From Mesolinea sp040772305 (GTDB lineage Bacteria; Chloroflexota; Anaerolineae; Anaerolineales; Anaerolineaceae), in assembly GCA_040772305.1 (NCBI GenBank), contig JAXGYK010000001.1:806001-870000 (forward strand): a stretch of 64,000 nt of DNA, in the 5' to 3' direction. Below are positions 17,617 through 26,069 of this stretch, piece by piece. Below the pieces are notes generated by a model. It had not been told where the DNA came from. It ran no database searches and was given only the letters and a program-made list of their open reading frames with translations. The translations under genes and the position numbers were made by a program. Every line of letters starts with the position of its first letter. The stretch's first letter is position 1.

Positions 17617-18498
17617 ATGTCCGAAGCAGCGATCTACCAGGCCCAAAATGATATGCTGGTTCCTAAAAATGCGGAACTGCTGAGCCAAAAAGATGGCATA
17701 CGTGTTTACCGGGTGGCTCATGCTAAGAGCACTGCTGTTCTAAAACTTTTTGACCAGCCAAAACACCTGCGCGAAATTGAGAATTATGCGTTATTGCTGA
17801 AATTGGGCATCCCGACCCTGGAAATTTACGAGGTGTTCCCAAGTGCCTTGCTGATGGAAGACCTGGCAGCCAGTCCACGCCTGCGCCTGGCTAAGGAAGA
17901 GGACCTGCAGGAACCTGATCTGATTCGCGCGCTGGCGGAATGGTACCGTTGTTTGCATAGCCGCGGAAAAACTGTCGCGGCAGAGCCGGCCAGCCATTGG
18001 TACAGCGAAGCAGATCTGGTTAACCAGGAGCTGCTGGCTTGGATTCCCAAGCTTACCCAAACGGAGGATTGGCCAATCTGGAAGCGTTTGCACCGCAACT
18101 GGCCGCGTATTCGGGCCTTTGAAGCCAGCCTGGACCACACACTGTGCTATCATGACTTTTGGTGGGGCAACCTGGCTGTAGCGCATGACCTCAGCAAAGC
18201 GCTGATGTTTGACTACAATCTCCTGGGGCGTGGCCTGACAATGACAGATTTTCGTAATGTCATGGCGGGTTTGCCCGCAGTAAGCCAGGATTTGTTCAAG
18301 GAGGCTTATGGCTGCTTGCCCCCGGAGGAGGCGCTTGCAGATGAACTGTACAGCCCCCTGGTAGGCTTGTGCATTGGCCTGCGGCGGGCGCAGCGGCCGG
18401 CTTGGCTGGACGAAGAATGGGAAAAGGTGAAAACGGGGGCTTTGGACCGGGCATTGGATGCTGTTTTGGCTTATTTGGAGGCTAAGGATGCGCCGTAG
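17617..18498 (+). CDS. aminoglycoside-phosphotransferase-like kinase-fold protein
   Basis: Protein of 293 aa with the APH/choline-kinase fold. Recognisable elements are VLKLF with the ATP-anchoring lysine near residue 40, the following helix glutamate in REIENYALLLKLG, the hinge LLMEDLA, the catalytic loop CYHDFWWGNLAV (HDxxxxN pattern) and the metal-binding aspartate in LMFDYNLLG. It should phosphorylate a small molecule; the substrate is unknown. The start is set at 17617 because it lies 4 nt after the small ORF; a TTG at 17578 is possible but lies inside that ORF. It overlaps the next gene by 11 nt. Confidence 0.75.
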   Translation: MSEAAIYQAQNDMLVPKNAELLSQKDGIRVYRVAHAKSTAVLKLFDQPKHLREIENYALLLKLGIPTLEIYEVFPSALLMEDLAASPRLRLAKEEDLQEPDLIRALAEWYRCLHSRGKTVAAEPASHWYSEADLVNQELLAWIPKLTQTEDWPIWKRLHRNWPRIRAFEASLDHTLCYHDFWWGNLAVAHDLSKALMFDYNLLGRGLTMTDFRNVMAGLPAVSQDLFKEAYGCLPPEEALADELYSPLVGLCIGLRRAQRPAWLDEEWEKVKTGALDRALDAVLAYLEAKDAP

Positions 18499-18979
18499 TA
18501 ATCGGGAAGTAAAGAGTTTAGATGAAATCGAGGCTATTCTAAGGGCAGCAAGGGTATGTCACCTGAGCATGGTGGATGCGCAGGGAAGGCCGTATTGTGT
18601 GCCGCTTAACTTTGGCTTGGAACGTCATGCCGACCAGTTTGTACTCTATTTTCATGCCGCTGGCGTGGGGCGCAAGCTTGAGATTTTGCGTGAGAACCCA
18701 CAGGTTTGTGCTACGGTAAGCCTGTTTGGGGAAGTGTTGGGGAAAGGCAGCCTGGCTTGTGACTACACCATGAATTTTGCCAGTGTTATGGGCTTTGGCA
18801 CCTTGGAGATATTGAAGGAAGATAAGGATAGACAACATGGCTTGGAGGTTCTGATGGGTCAGTTGGCAAGGGAACAGAAATGGCAATTTGCTCCAAAAAA
18901 GTTTGAGCAAACCACCGTAATGCGCCTGCCATTGGAATCTATGACCGCAAAACAAAAGGGTTTACAGTTCCTGCAATAG
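18488..18979 (+). CDS. pyridoxamine 5'-phosphate oxidase-family flavoprotein (NimA-like)
   Basis: Split-barrel flavin-binding protein of 163 aa. The opening SLDEIEAILRAARVCHLSMVD, then GRPYCVPLNFG and LYFHAAGVGRKLEIL, match the NimA/nitroimidazole-reductase-like branch of the PNPOx superfamily. These proteins reduce or bind small substrates with FMN or F420; no drug-resistance role can be inferred here. The ATG at 18488 has GGAGG about 6 nt upstream and overlaps the end of the kinase-fold gene, indicating one transcript. The downstream region is a pncA pseudogene. Confidence 0.85.
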   Translation: MRRSNREVKSLDEIEAILRAARVCHLSMVDAQGRPYCVPLNFGLERHADQFVLYFHAAGVGRKLEILRENPQVCATVSLFGEVLGKGSLACDYTMNFASVMGFGTLEILKEDKDRQHGLEVLMGQLAREQKWQFAPKKFEQTTVMRLPLESMTAKQKGLQFLQ

Positions 18980-19040
18980 CCAGAGAATATATGGCAAAGG
19001 CTTTGTCTGCCAAGAGAACGGAACAAATGACTCGATAGAA

Positions 19041-19368
19041 AAAACAGCTTTGATCCTTGTGGATATACAAAATAACTTTTGTGCCCTTCCTGTTACTGGA
19101 GGAGAAGCTATTTTGCCAGTGGTAAATGCTTGATGGAAAAATACCCTCTGGTGGTGCACCCTAAGTAGCATGGCAGTTTTGCCAGTGCAAACCCCGGAAT
19201 GGAGCCCTGTCAGATGGATGAGCTGGAAGGCCTCCTGCAGGTATTCTGGCTCAATCATTGTTTCAGGGCAGCTATGGAGCAGAACTAAGCGCCGCCAGGC
19301 TCGACCAGGAGTGCATTGAAGCTGTTTTCCGCAAAGATATGGAACCGAAAACTGACAGCTACAGTGAT
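19041..19368 (+). pseudogene. pncA: decayed 5' part of a duplicated nicotinamidase gene
   Basis: About 320 bases align over their whole length with the first half of the intact pncA at 20146. Shared blocks include GATGGATGAGCTGGAAGGCC-type and CAGCTACAG stretches. Disabling changes: the start codon is lost; about nine bases are missing near 19082; one base is missing near 19130, shifting the frame; about fifteen bases encoding the VATQDW metal-site region are missing near 19157; and a TAG replaces CAG at 19166-19168. Similarity stops at the stop codon of the creatininase-family gene, before the region that would encode the catalytic cysteine. It is a remnant of a local duplication. Confidence 0.85.
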
Positions 19369-19371
19369 TAT

Positions 19372-20058
19372 TTATTCGAAGGCCAGGAGGCGCAGAATAT
19401 CAGCCAGGCAGACGGCAAAGAGGGCGTCCATGGTGGCATCGTCAGCTTGCCAGGGACCGCCAAAGGAGCCATCCTGGGCGATGGCGCGGGTCTCGGCTGC
19501 GCTGCACACACGTTCGTCGTAGGGGACGAGGTTTTTTTGGCCGGGTTGGTGCGGTTCAATGCGAGTGAAAGGGAAGTTTTCTTCCCAGTTGGCGTGGGCG
19601 TTGGGCAGACCATGCGCCCTGGAGAAGCTGACCACGGCCTCACTGGTCCACCACTGGTACCAGCGCAGGTCGAGGCCGGGGTGCCGGTTAGCAAGTTCAG
19701 CGAGCTGGGTACGGGCCGGTGCGTTGCCGCCATGCCCGTTGAGGAAGAGGAAGCGGCGGAAGCCGTGGGAATACAGGGAGAGGGTGATATCTTCAATGAT
19801 CTGCAGGTAGGTAGCAAGGCGCAGGCTGATGGTGCCGGGGTAGGCCATCATGGAAGGTGAGACGCCGTAATGCAGGGGCGGGGCGACGAGGATGCCGGTT
19901 TCCTGGCTGGCGGCAGCGGCGAGGTGATGGGGAATGAGACTATCGGTAAGCAGAGAGAGGCTGCTGTGCTGTTCGGTCATCCCCAGGACAAGCATAATGC
20001 GATCATCGCGCTTAAGGTAATCTTCTACCATTTGCCAGTTTATCGCTTCAAAATGCAT
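19372..20058 (-). CDS. creatininase-family amidohydrolase
   Basis: Protein of 228 aa of the creatinine amidohydrolase superfamily, metal-dependent ring-opening or amide-hydrolysing enzymes. Metal-ligand motifs: EQHSSLSLLTD near residue 29 (variant of EQHGPHLPLGTD) and NGHGGN near 110. It also has HYGVSPSMMAYPGTISL and the late HANWEENFPFTR, where related enzymes carry a catalytic glutamate. The canonical GP after EQH is replaced by SS, so true creatininase activity is doubtful; mycofactocin or guanidine-type amidases are alternatives. It is inserted, in opposite orientation, between the pncA pseudogene and intact pncA. Confidence 0.85.
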   Translation of the reverse strand: MHFEAINWQMVEDYLKRDDRIMLVLGMTEQHSSLSLLTDSLIPHHLAAAASQETGILVAPPLHYGVSPSMMAYPGTISLRLATYLQIIEDITLSLYSHGFRRFLFLNGHGGNAPARTQLAELANRHPGLDLRWYQWWTSEAVVSFSRAHGLPNAHANWEENFPFTRIEPHQPGQKNLVPYDERVCSAAETRAIAQDGSFGGPWQADDATMDALFAVCLADILRLLAFE

Positions 20059-20145
20059 GTTTCACCTTGCCTTTCTGCATGAAATGATACACTGAGTTTA
20101 GGATTTCGCGGGTGAACTTGGTAAGATTGGAGATAAGGAGGTGCT

Positions 20146-20751
20146 ATGAAGGCACTGATCGTAGTGGATGTACAAAATGATTTTTTACCGGGCGGGGCCC
20201 TGCCTGTTGCTGAAGGAGATGCCATTTTGCCGGTGATAAATGCCTTGATGAGCAAATACCCCCTGGTGGTGGCCACGCAGGATTGGCATCCTAAGCAGCA
20301 TGGCAGCTTTGCCAGTGCAAATCCCGGAATGGCGCCCTATCAGATGGGTGAGCTGGAAGGCCTTCCGCAGGTTTTTTGGCCCGACCATTGTATTCAGGGC
20401 AGCCATGGCGCGGAGCTAAGCGCCGGGCTGGACCAGAAGCGCGTTGAAGCTGTTTTTCGCAAAGGCATGGACCCAAAAATTGACAGCTACAGCGGTTTTT
20501 TTGACAACGGTCGGAAGAAAGCCACCGGGCTGGAGGGCTACTTGCGCGGGCGCGGCATTACTGAGGTGCATGTGGCCGGCCTGGCAGCGGATTTCTGCGT
20601 ATTCTACACGGCCATGGATGCGCTCAAGTTGGGTTTTGATGCTGCCATTCTTTTGGAGGGCACCCGCGCCATTGACCCAGATGGATTCAAACGCGCCAAG
20701 GAATCCTTCCGTGAGCAGGGCGGCCAACTTATTTTGGCTTCTTCAGATTAA
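20146..20751 (+). CDS. pncA: nicotinamidase
   Basis: Converts nicotinamide to nicotinate for NAD salvage; also the family that activates pyrazinamide. Length 201 aa. The catalytic triad is visible as D8 (VVDVQNDF), K106 (VFRKGMD) and C151 (AADFCVFYT). Metal ligands D46 and H48 lie in TQDWHPKQH, and H81 in WPDHC. The cis-peptide loop VAGLAADF is intact. The ATG has a strong AAGGAGG site. A partial decayed copy lies 0.8 kb upstream beyond the creatininase-family gene. A terminator shared with convergent leuS follows. Confidence 0.95.
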   Translation: MKALIVVDVQNDFLPGGALPVAEGDAILPVINALMSKYPLVVATQDWHPKQHGSFASANPGMAPYQMGELEGLPQVFWPDHCIQGSHGAELSAGLDQKRVEAVFRKGMDPKIDSYSGFFDNGRKKATGLEGYLRGRGITEVHVAGLAADFCVFYTAMDALKLGFDAAILLEGTRAIDPDGFKRAKESFREQGGQLILASSD

Positions 20752-20785
20752 TATTTTCCGCCTGGCTTCGAAAAATTTGAAATAA

Positions 20786-20813
20786 GAAGCCCGTTAATTA
20801 GCTAGCGGGCTTC
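20786..20813. terminator. bidirectional terminator between pncA and leuS
   Basis: GAAGCCCG (20786-20793) pairs with CGGGCTTC (20806-20813). On the plus strand it is followed by CATTTTT after the second arm; on the minus strand the flank is less T-rich. Confidence 0.75.
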
Positions 20814-20837
20814 CATTTTTATTGGGTTCTTGCAGGC

Positions 20838-23294
20838 TTATACAACGATGTTTACCAGCCGGCCCGGAACAACGATGACCTTGCGCGGGCTGCGGCCGGC
20901 CAATTCTGCCAGCACAGGCTCGCTGGCCAGGGCTTTTTCCTGCATTTCAGCTTCGGTGATGCCGGGATCCACCAGGATGCGGTCGCGCAGTTTCCCGTTT
21001 ACCTGCACAATCAGGGTGATCTGCTCTTCCCTGGCGGCTTCTTCGTCTACGGCAGGCCAGGGCTGAGTATGGATGGAATAGGGATGGCCCAGTCGTTCCC
21101 AGAGTTCCTCAGCGATATGCGGGCAAACGGGTGCCAGCATCAGCAGGTAGAGCTTAACAGCTTCGTCCCATTCCGGGGTGCCGTAAGCGCCGGCGTTCTT
21201 GGCGCGGCCCATCTCATTGAGCAGCTCCATGAGGCTAGAGATGATGGTATTGAAACCGAAGGTCTCGTAGTCGCGGGTGATATTGCGCAGGGTCTGGTGC
21301 GCTTTGCGTTTTAAGGCCTTAAGCACCTCTGGGCTGGCCTGGCTGTTGGCCTCTTCCAGGAACATAGACCAGGTGCGACGCAGCCAGCGTACATTGCCTT
21401 CGATGCCGCTGTAGGACCAGGGCGCGCCCATTTCCCAACGGCTGAAGAAGATGAGGTAAGCGCGCACGGTATCGGCGCCGTATTTGGATACCAGTTCGTC
21501 CGGGTTGACCACATTTCCGCGGCTTTTGCTCATTTTTTCGCCGTCTTCGCCCAAAACCATGCCCTGGTTGCGCAGCTGCAGCATGGGCTCATCGCCCTGC
21601 AGCACGCCGCAATCGCGGCCAGCCTTATGGAAGAAGCGCGTGTAAATCAGGTGCATGGTGGCATGCTCGCTGCCGCCGGTGTAAGTATCCACGGGCATCC
21701 AGTAATTGTACTGCTCCGGGTCAAAGGGCCAGGAGTTGTAATGCGGGCTGAGGTAGCGCAGGTGGTACCAGCTGGAACACATAAAGGTATCCATGGTGTC
21801 GGTTTCGCGCTCGGCAGGACCTCCGCATTTGGGGCAGCTGGTAAAGCGCCAGGTGGGGTGCAGTTTGAGCGGGCTCTCGCCGGTGGGCAGCCATTCTACG
21901 TCTTCAGGAAGCAGCACGGGCAGCTGCTCATCGGGCACAAGCTGCGGGCCGCATTGCTCACAATAGACGACCGGAATAGGAGCGCCCCAATAGCGCTGGC
22001 GGCTGATGAGCCAGTCGTGGAAGCGGTAGTTAGTGGTGCGTTTGCCCCGCCCCAGGCCCTCGATGTAGGTTACAGCCTTATCGAAGGCTTCCTCGCCGGG
22101 GGTGCCGCTGAGGGGGCCACTGTTGACCATGGAACCGTGCGCCGGGACGGATTCGGTCATCGTGTCTCCGTCTAATGCTTCCATGCCATCAGGCTGGATG
22201 ACGGGCACGACCGGCAGGCTGAACTTGCGCGCAAATTCAAAGTCGCGCTGGTCGTGGGCAGGGACGGCCATAATGGCGCCGGTACCGTAGCCCATCAGCA
22301 CGTAATCGGCAATCCAGATCGGGATGCGGGCGTCGTTAACCGGGTTAATCGCGTAAGCGCCGGTAAAAACGCCGGTCTTTTCGCGCTCAACGTTCTCGCG
22401 CTGGATGTCACTCTGACGCGCGGCCTGTTCGCGATAGGCATCAACCACGGCGCGCTGTTCCGGCGTGGTCAGCTTTTGTACCAGGGGATGCTCGGGGGAG
22501 AGAACCATGAAGGTAGCACCCCAAAGCGTATCCGGGCGGGTAGTAAAAACCTCAATCGTATCCTCACTCTCCGTGGCAAAGATCACCGAGGCACCCTCGC
22601 TCTTGCCGATCCACTTGGTCTGCAGGGTGCGGATCATCTCCGGCCAGTCCATGCCCTCGAAATTCAGCAGTTCTTCCGAATAATTCGAAGCCCTGAAGAA
22701 CCATTGTTTGAGGTCCTTACGCACTACGGCAGTGCCGCAGCGTTCGCAGACGCGGTCATCGCCCTTGACCTGCTCGCGGGCCAGGGTGGTGTTGCAGGAG
22801 GGGCAGAAGTCTACCGGGCTCAGCTTTTGGTAAGCCAGGTCGTTTTTATAAAACTGCTGGAACCACCACTGGGTCCAGCGGTAGTATTCCGGATCGCTGC
22901 TGATGATCTCTGAACGCCAGTCGAAGCTGTTGCCCATGCTGCGCAGCTGGCCGCGCATGCGCTCGATGTTCTTATACGTCCATTGGTGCGGATGGGTCTT
23001 GTTGCGGATGGCGGCGTTTTCGGCGGGCAGGCCGAAGGAATCGAAGCCGATGGGAAAGAAGACGTTGTAGCCTTGCATGCGTTTGAAGCGTGCGCGCGCG
23101 TCGCTGGGGGTCATGGCGTACCAGTGACCGATGTGCAGATCCCCGGAGGGGTAGGGCAGCATGGTAAGCGCGTAGAACTTGGTTTTGTCCGGATCGCGCC
23201 AGGGCTGGTAAAGCTTATCCGCTTCCCAGCGGGCCTGCCATTTAGCCTCGATCTCTTCGGGTTTGTAAAAGGGGACTGCAGTTGGGTCAATCAT
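20838..23294 (-). CDS. leuS: leucyl-tRNA synthetase
   Basis: Class I aminoacyl-tRNA synthetase of 818 aa charging tRNA-Leu. The catalytic HIGH motif is at residues 54-57 (GDLHIGHWYAM) and KMSKS appears as GEKMSKSRGNV. Zinc-type cysteine clusters (FCPSCNTT ... CERCG; YCEQCG; CPKCGG) and the CP1 editing domain with TTRPDTLWGATFMV are present, so it is a full-length bacterial enzyme. The ATG at 23294 follows AGGAG by four bases; the frame is open further upstream only because it runs through the leader. Expression is controlled by the T-box leader directly upstream. Confidence 0.97.
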   Translation of the reverse strand: MIDPTAVPFYKPEEIEAKWQARWEADKLYQPWRDPDKTKFYALTMLPYPSGDLHIGHWYAMTPSDARARFKRMQGYNVFFPIGFDSFGLPAENAAIRNKTHPHQWTYKNIERMRGQLRSMGNSFDWRSEIISSDPEYYRWTQWWFQQFYKNDLAYQKLSPVDFCPSCNTTLAREQVKGDDRVCERCGTAVVRKDLKQWFFRASNYSEELLNFEGMDWPEMIRTLQTKWIGKSEGASVIFATESEDTIEVFTTRPDTLWGATFMVLSPEHPLVQKLTTPEQRAVVDAYREQAARQSDIQRENVEREKTGVFTGAYAINPVNDARIPIWIADYVLMGYGTGAIMAVPAHDQRDFEFARKFSLPVVPVIQPDGMEALDGDTMTESVPAHGSMVNSGPLSGTPGEEAFDKAVTYIEGLGRGKRTTNYRFHDWLISRQRYWGAPIPVVYCEQCGPQLVPDEQLPVLLPEDVEWLPTGESPLKLHPTWRFTSCPKCGGPAERETDTMDTFMCSSWYHLRYLSPHYNSWPFDPEQYNYWMPVDTYTGGSEHATMHLIYTRFFHKAGRDCGVLQGDEPMLQLRNQGMVLGEDGEKMSKSRGNVVNPDELVSKYGADTVRAYLIFFSRWEMGAPWSYSGIEGNVRWLRRTWSMFLEEANSQASPEVLKALKRKAHQTLRNITRDYETFGFNTIISSLMELLNEMGRAKNAGAYGTPEWDEAVKLYLLMLAPVCPHIAEELWERLGHPYSIHTQPWPAVDEEAAREEQITLIVQVNGKLRDRILVDPGITEAEMQEKALASEPVLAELAGRSPRKVIVVPGRLVNIVV

Positions 23295-23299
23295 AATGC

Positions 23300-23556
23300 T
23301 CCTGTTAAATAAAAAATCCCTGCTGCGCAGGGACGAGGTTTCATCTCGCGGTACCACCCTGCTTCCCGGATGGCCGGGCGCTCGTGGAGGCGTTAACATG
23401 CCCAAACGTCCGCAGCTGAAGGAAATCACCGCGGCGGCTTCCCGGTTTGACGGGCGGCAGGTGAGTGAGATCTGACGCGCTCCGCTGGCGCCTGCAAGCT
23501 TGCAGCAAATGCCTGCTCTCTGACGGATGATCGGTGGTCTGCCTTAGCCTTTGTGC
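23300..23556 (-). promoter_or_regulatory. T-box riboswitch leader of leuS
   Basis: On the minus strand the perfect 14-nt T-box AGGGTGGTACCGCG lies at 23347-23360, followed by a terminator hairpin TCCCTG/CAGGGA (23317-23333) with TTTTTT. Upstream about 190 nt can form stem I. Uncharged tRNA-Leu should pair through its CCA end with the T-box bulge and let transcription continue. A CTC triplet at 23467-23469 followed by A is a candidate leucine specifier codon, but its position in stem I is not established. Confidence 0.93.
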
Positions 23557-23561
23557 GTGAG

Positions 23562-23567
23562 ATTATA
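23562..23567 (-). promoter_or_regulatory. extended -10 promoter of the leuS leader
   Basis: TGCTATAAT on the minus strand gives a perfect -10 with a TGn extension, which can compensate for the poor -35. It lies directly before the T-box leader. Confidence 0.65.
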
Positions 23568-23640
23568 GCACGAGAGTATTTGTTAAAGGTTAAGATCGCT
23601 TTATGAAATTCCCGATTTTCTCTTTGGGCAAGCACTATTA

Positions 23641-24708
23641 TTAATGGAGAGAGACTGGTTTGGATTCGAGACCGAAGAATTCCAGGAGGCGCTGGTAAAG
23701 TTGGCGTTCGAAGGGGATGAGGATGTAAACGGCAAGCAGCAGCAGGATGAAGGAATAAATGTAAGCTGCCAGGGGGTTTTGGGGCGCGATGCTAAGGCCG
23801 ATGAGTCCCAGGGTGTGCGTGATGAGCAGTTTGACGATGTACTCGTTGCCGCAGAGGTAAAGCGTCTCCCGCCCGATCCTTTGCAGAAGCTTAAAGGGCT
23901 GCAGCACCAAAGCGGCCAGGAGGAAAGCCCAGAGCATGATGAGGGCATTACCTACCGGCACCAGGTTGTTGATAAAACGCAGATGGCTGAGGAAGGCCAG
24001 GGCGTCTGCGAGGAAATCTTTTTGGAAGATGAGCGCCAGGGAGTAAGCGGCGGATAAGGCCCCGCCCAGAATGAACCAGAAAGGCGGGCGGCGGCTGCCA
24101 TCGCCCAGCAGGCGTACCAGGTAAGGAAAGCTCCAATAGCCCAGGCCGTAATAAAAGAGATAGTAAAGCGCCGTATCCAAATTCCAGAACCAGCTGGGTG
24201 TATTGAGCGGATTGTGAGGCATGAAGGCGTGTGCCAGAATGAAGATGAGGGAGGTAGCCAAAAAGAGCGCCCAGGCGGGTTTGATCACCAGGCGCAGAAG
24301 CATAAAGATCAGCTCGGTAAGAAAGAGACAGGGCAGGAACCAGAGCAGCGAAGCAAAGAGAGTGTTGCGCAGCCCCATGAAGATTTCACGCAGGGTGGAA
24401 ATCACCCCGGGGAAGGAACTTTCATTGAGGATGGTAGCCAGGGTGAGCGAAATAACCGAAAAGAAAAAGTAGGGCAGCAGGATGGTTTTGAATTTTTTGC
24501 AGAGCTTGGGCCAGAAACGCGTTTCGGAGCTGAGGGCTTCCATCCCTCCGGAGAGGCCGAAGAAAAGCGGCATGGTAAAGATGAAGGGGATGGGGTGAAT
24601 GCGCGGTGTGGCCTGCCCAAAGTGGGCCAGGTAGATGAAGTAAATGCCCAGAAAGCGCAGGGTGTCCACCCAGGGAATGCGTGCGCGGGGTGTTGCGGCA
24701 GTTTTCAT
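23641..24708 (-). CDS. acyltransferase 3 family membrane protein
   Basis: Integral membrane O-acyltransferase of 355 aa with about ten hydrophobic helices. The N-terminus has the family signature WVDTLRFLGIYFIYLAHFG, whose histidine is the conserved catalytic-region residue; MPLFFGLSGG follows. Such proteins acetylate or succinylate surface polysaccharides or antibiotics. The start at 24708 (MKTAATPRAR) is preferred because TACAAT lies 7 nt upstream; a TTG 18 codons upstream is the alternative. No polysaccharide genes are adjacent, so the target is unknown. Confidence 0.83.
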   Translation of the reverse strand: MKTAATPRARIPWVDTLRFLGIYFIYLAHFGQATPRIHPIPFIFTMPLFFGLSGGMEALSSETRFWPKLCKKFKTILLPYFFFSVISLTLATILNESSFPGVISTLREIFMGLRNTLFASLLWFLPCLFLTELIFMLLRLVIKPAWALFLATSLIFILAHAFMPHNPLNTPSWFWNLDTALYYLFYYGLGYWSFPYLVRLLGDGSRRPPFWFILGGALSAAYSLALIFQKDFLADALAFLSHLRFINNLVPVGNALIMLWAFLLAALVLQPFKLLQRIGRETLYLCGNEYIVKLLITHTLGLIGLSIAPQNPLAAYIYSFILLLLAVYILIPFERQLYQRLLEFFGLESKPVSLH

Positions 24709-24715
24709 GGCTCCA

Positions 24716-24721
24716 ATTGTA
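24716..24721 (-). promoter_or_regulatory. -10 element of a probable leaderless promoter for the acyltransferase
   Basis: TACAAT on the minus strand ends 7 nt before the ATG at 24708. GGAG lies between but only two bases from the start. Confidence 0.4.
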
Positions 24722-24961
24722 GCCGCACTTGACCATTTAAAGGGGATTTGTTTGGTATTCAAGCCTATGTTTCTGCATCTAAAATTTAGTATGTTATTGG
24801 ACTCTGTCTTTGGAATACTGCGAGGAGTAAAGGGCTATATTCGTGAATTTCTCAAGCCCCTGACAAAAAATATTGATAAGCCCAACCCAACTCTGACTGG
24901 AGATTAAACGGTGTTGTGTTCACGGCTTTTTTGACTTGGTGATTGAAGAATCAAGAAACCA

Positions 24962-25014
24962 TTGACAACCAAAACGTTTTGGTATAAGATATTATTAAAT
25001 CCAAAACGTTTTTG
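24962..25014 (+). promoter_or_regulatory. LacI-autoregulated promoter with two operators
   Basis: A perfect TTGACA (24962-24967) and a -10-like TAAGAT (24985-24990, 17-nt spacing) frame the perfect palindrome CCAAAACGTTTTGG at 24969-24982. A second copy, CCAAAACGTTTTTG, lies at 25001-25014 over the expected transcription start. Both have the central CG of LacI/GalR operators. The spacing of their centres is 32 nt, about three helical turns. The regulator encoded 20 nt downstream should bind here and repress the sugar operon and itself. Confidence 0.8.
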
Positions 25015-25033
25015 ATTAATAAAAGGTTAAAAA

Positions 25034-26056
25034 ATGGTCAAAATTGTAGATATCGCTAAGAAAGTAAATCGTTCGATAACCACTGTTTCCCGCGCTCTTA
25101 ATGGATATGATGATGTAAGCCCAAAAACACGTGAACTGATCATTGCTACCGCCGAAGAAATGGGATATACGCCAAACTTCATAGCGCAATTGCTGCAGAA
25201 GAAACAGACAAAAACCATTGCATTGGTATTGCCAACCTTCAGTCCCCGCTTTTCCGACCCCTACTTCAGTGAATTATTAGCCGGAATAGGAAACAAGGCG
25301 GCAGAGTTGGGTTATGACTTACTCGTGTCCACTCGGGCGCCTGGGGATGAGGAGACGGCTTACTATAAGAAACTCGCTTTGGGTGGTCGGGTGGACGGGT
25401 TTATCGTGATACGAACCAGAACCAATGATGAACGCATCCGTCTTCTCCTTGACAAGGAGTTTCCCTTCGTTGCTTTTGGACGTTCATCTTTTGACACTAA
25501 ACATGCCTATGTGGATGAAGATGGATATCTGGGGATGCGTCTTATAGCAGACCACCTTCTTAAACTAAAGCATCAGCGAATTGCCTGCATCACCTCAAGC
25601 CGAAATTTTGCATTTACAAAGTATCGTTTAAGCGGTCTGGTGGAGGGCCTGGCTCAGGGTGGAATCGAAATGAGCACGTCCCGGATTCTTGAAGGCGATC
25701 TTACGCAGAAAAGCGGCTACGAGTTGGGCAGCCAACTGCTTGACCATGAAATGCCCCCAAGCGCGATCATAGCTTTCAATGACTTGATGGCCTTTGGGGT
25801 CATGAGCGCCGCACAGGAACGCGGACTGGTCGTAGGCAAGGATGTTTCGGTTACAGGTTTTGATGGCATTCCATTGGGGGAGTACTCTCATCCACCTCTC
25901 ACAACAGTCTATCAACCAATCTACCAAATTGGTGCAATGACCTGTGGGATGTTGGTGAAAATTATTAGTAAGTGTCCCTTAGAAAAGGAACATATTCTAT
26001 TAGAACCTACTTTGATTGTCCGTCAATCTACGGGTGAAGCATCACTTAATTTGTGA
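25034..26056 (+). CDS. LacI-family transcriptional regulator
   Basis: Repressor of 340 aa. The N-terminal helix-turn-helix is IVDIAKKVNRSITTVSRALN (residues 4-23) with the hinge QLLQKKQTKTIALVLP near 55-70, and a periplasmic-binding-like sensor domain follows to the C-terminus (IPLGEYSHPPLTTVYQP near 275). It should sense a sugar taken up by the adjacent transporter. Its own promoter contains two operator palindromes. The substrate-binding protein gene begins 71 nt downstream, so the regulator is probably the first gene of the operon. Confidence 0.93.
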   Translation: MVKIVDIAKKVNRSITTVSRALNGYDDVSPKTRELIIATAEEMGYTPNFIAQLLQKKQTKTIALVLPTFSPRFSDPYFSELLAGIGNKAAELGYDLLVSTRAPGDEETAYYKKLALGGRVDGFIVIRTRTNDERIRLLLDKEFPFVAFGRSSFDTKHAYVDEDGYLGMRLIADHLLKLKHQRIACITSSRNFAFTKYRLSGLVEGLAQGGIEMSTSRILEGDLTQKSGYELGSQLLDHEMPPSAIIAFNDLMAFGVMSAAQERGLVVGKDVSVTGFDGIPLGEYSHPPLTTVYQPIYQIGAMTCGMLVKIISKCPLEKEHILLEPTLIVRQSTGEASLNL

Positions 26057-26069
26057 GGTAAGGAGGAGA

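Noticed and set aside
19258..19860. 200-codon plus-strand frame over the creatininase-family gene
   Set aside because: Antisense shadow; its first part is the pncA pseudogene and the remainder has no recognisable protein features.
21627..22913. Long plus-strand frames opposite leuS
   Set aside because: Antisense shadows of a GC-rich synthetase gene with intact motifs.
24644..24907. 87-codon frame upstream of the LacI gene
   Set aside because: Overlaps the acyltransferase start region in antisense and ends in an A+T-rich gap without start signals.
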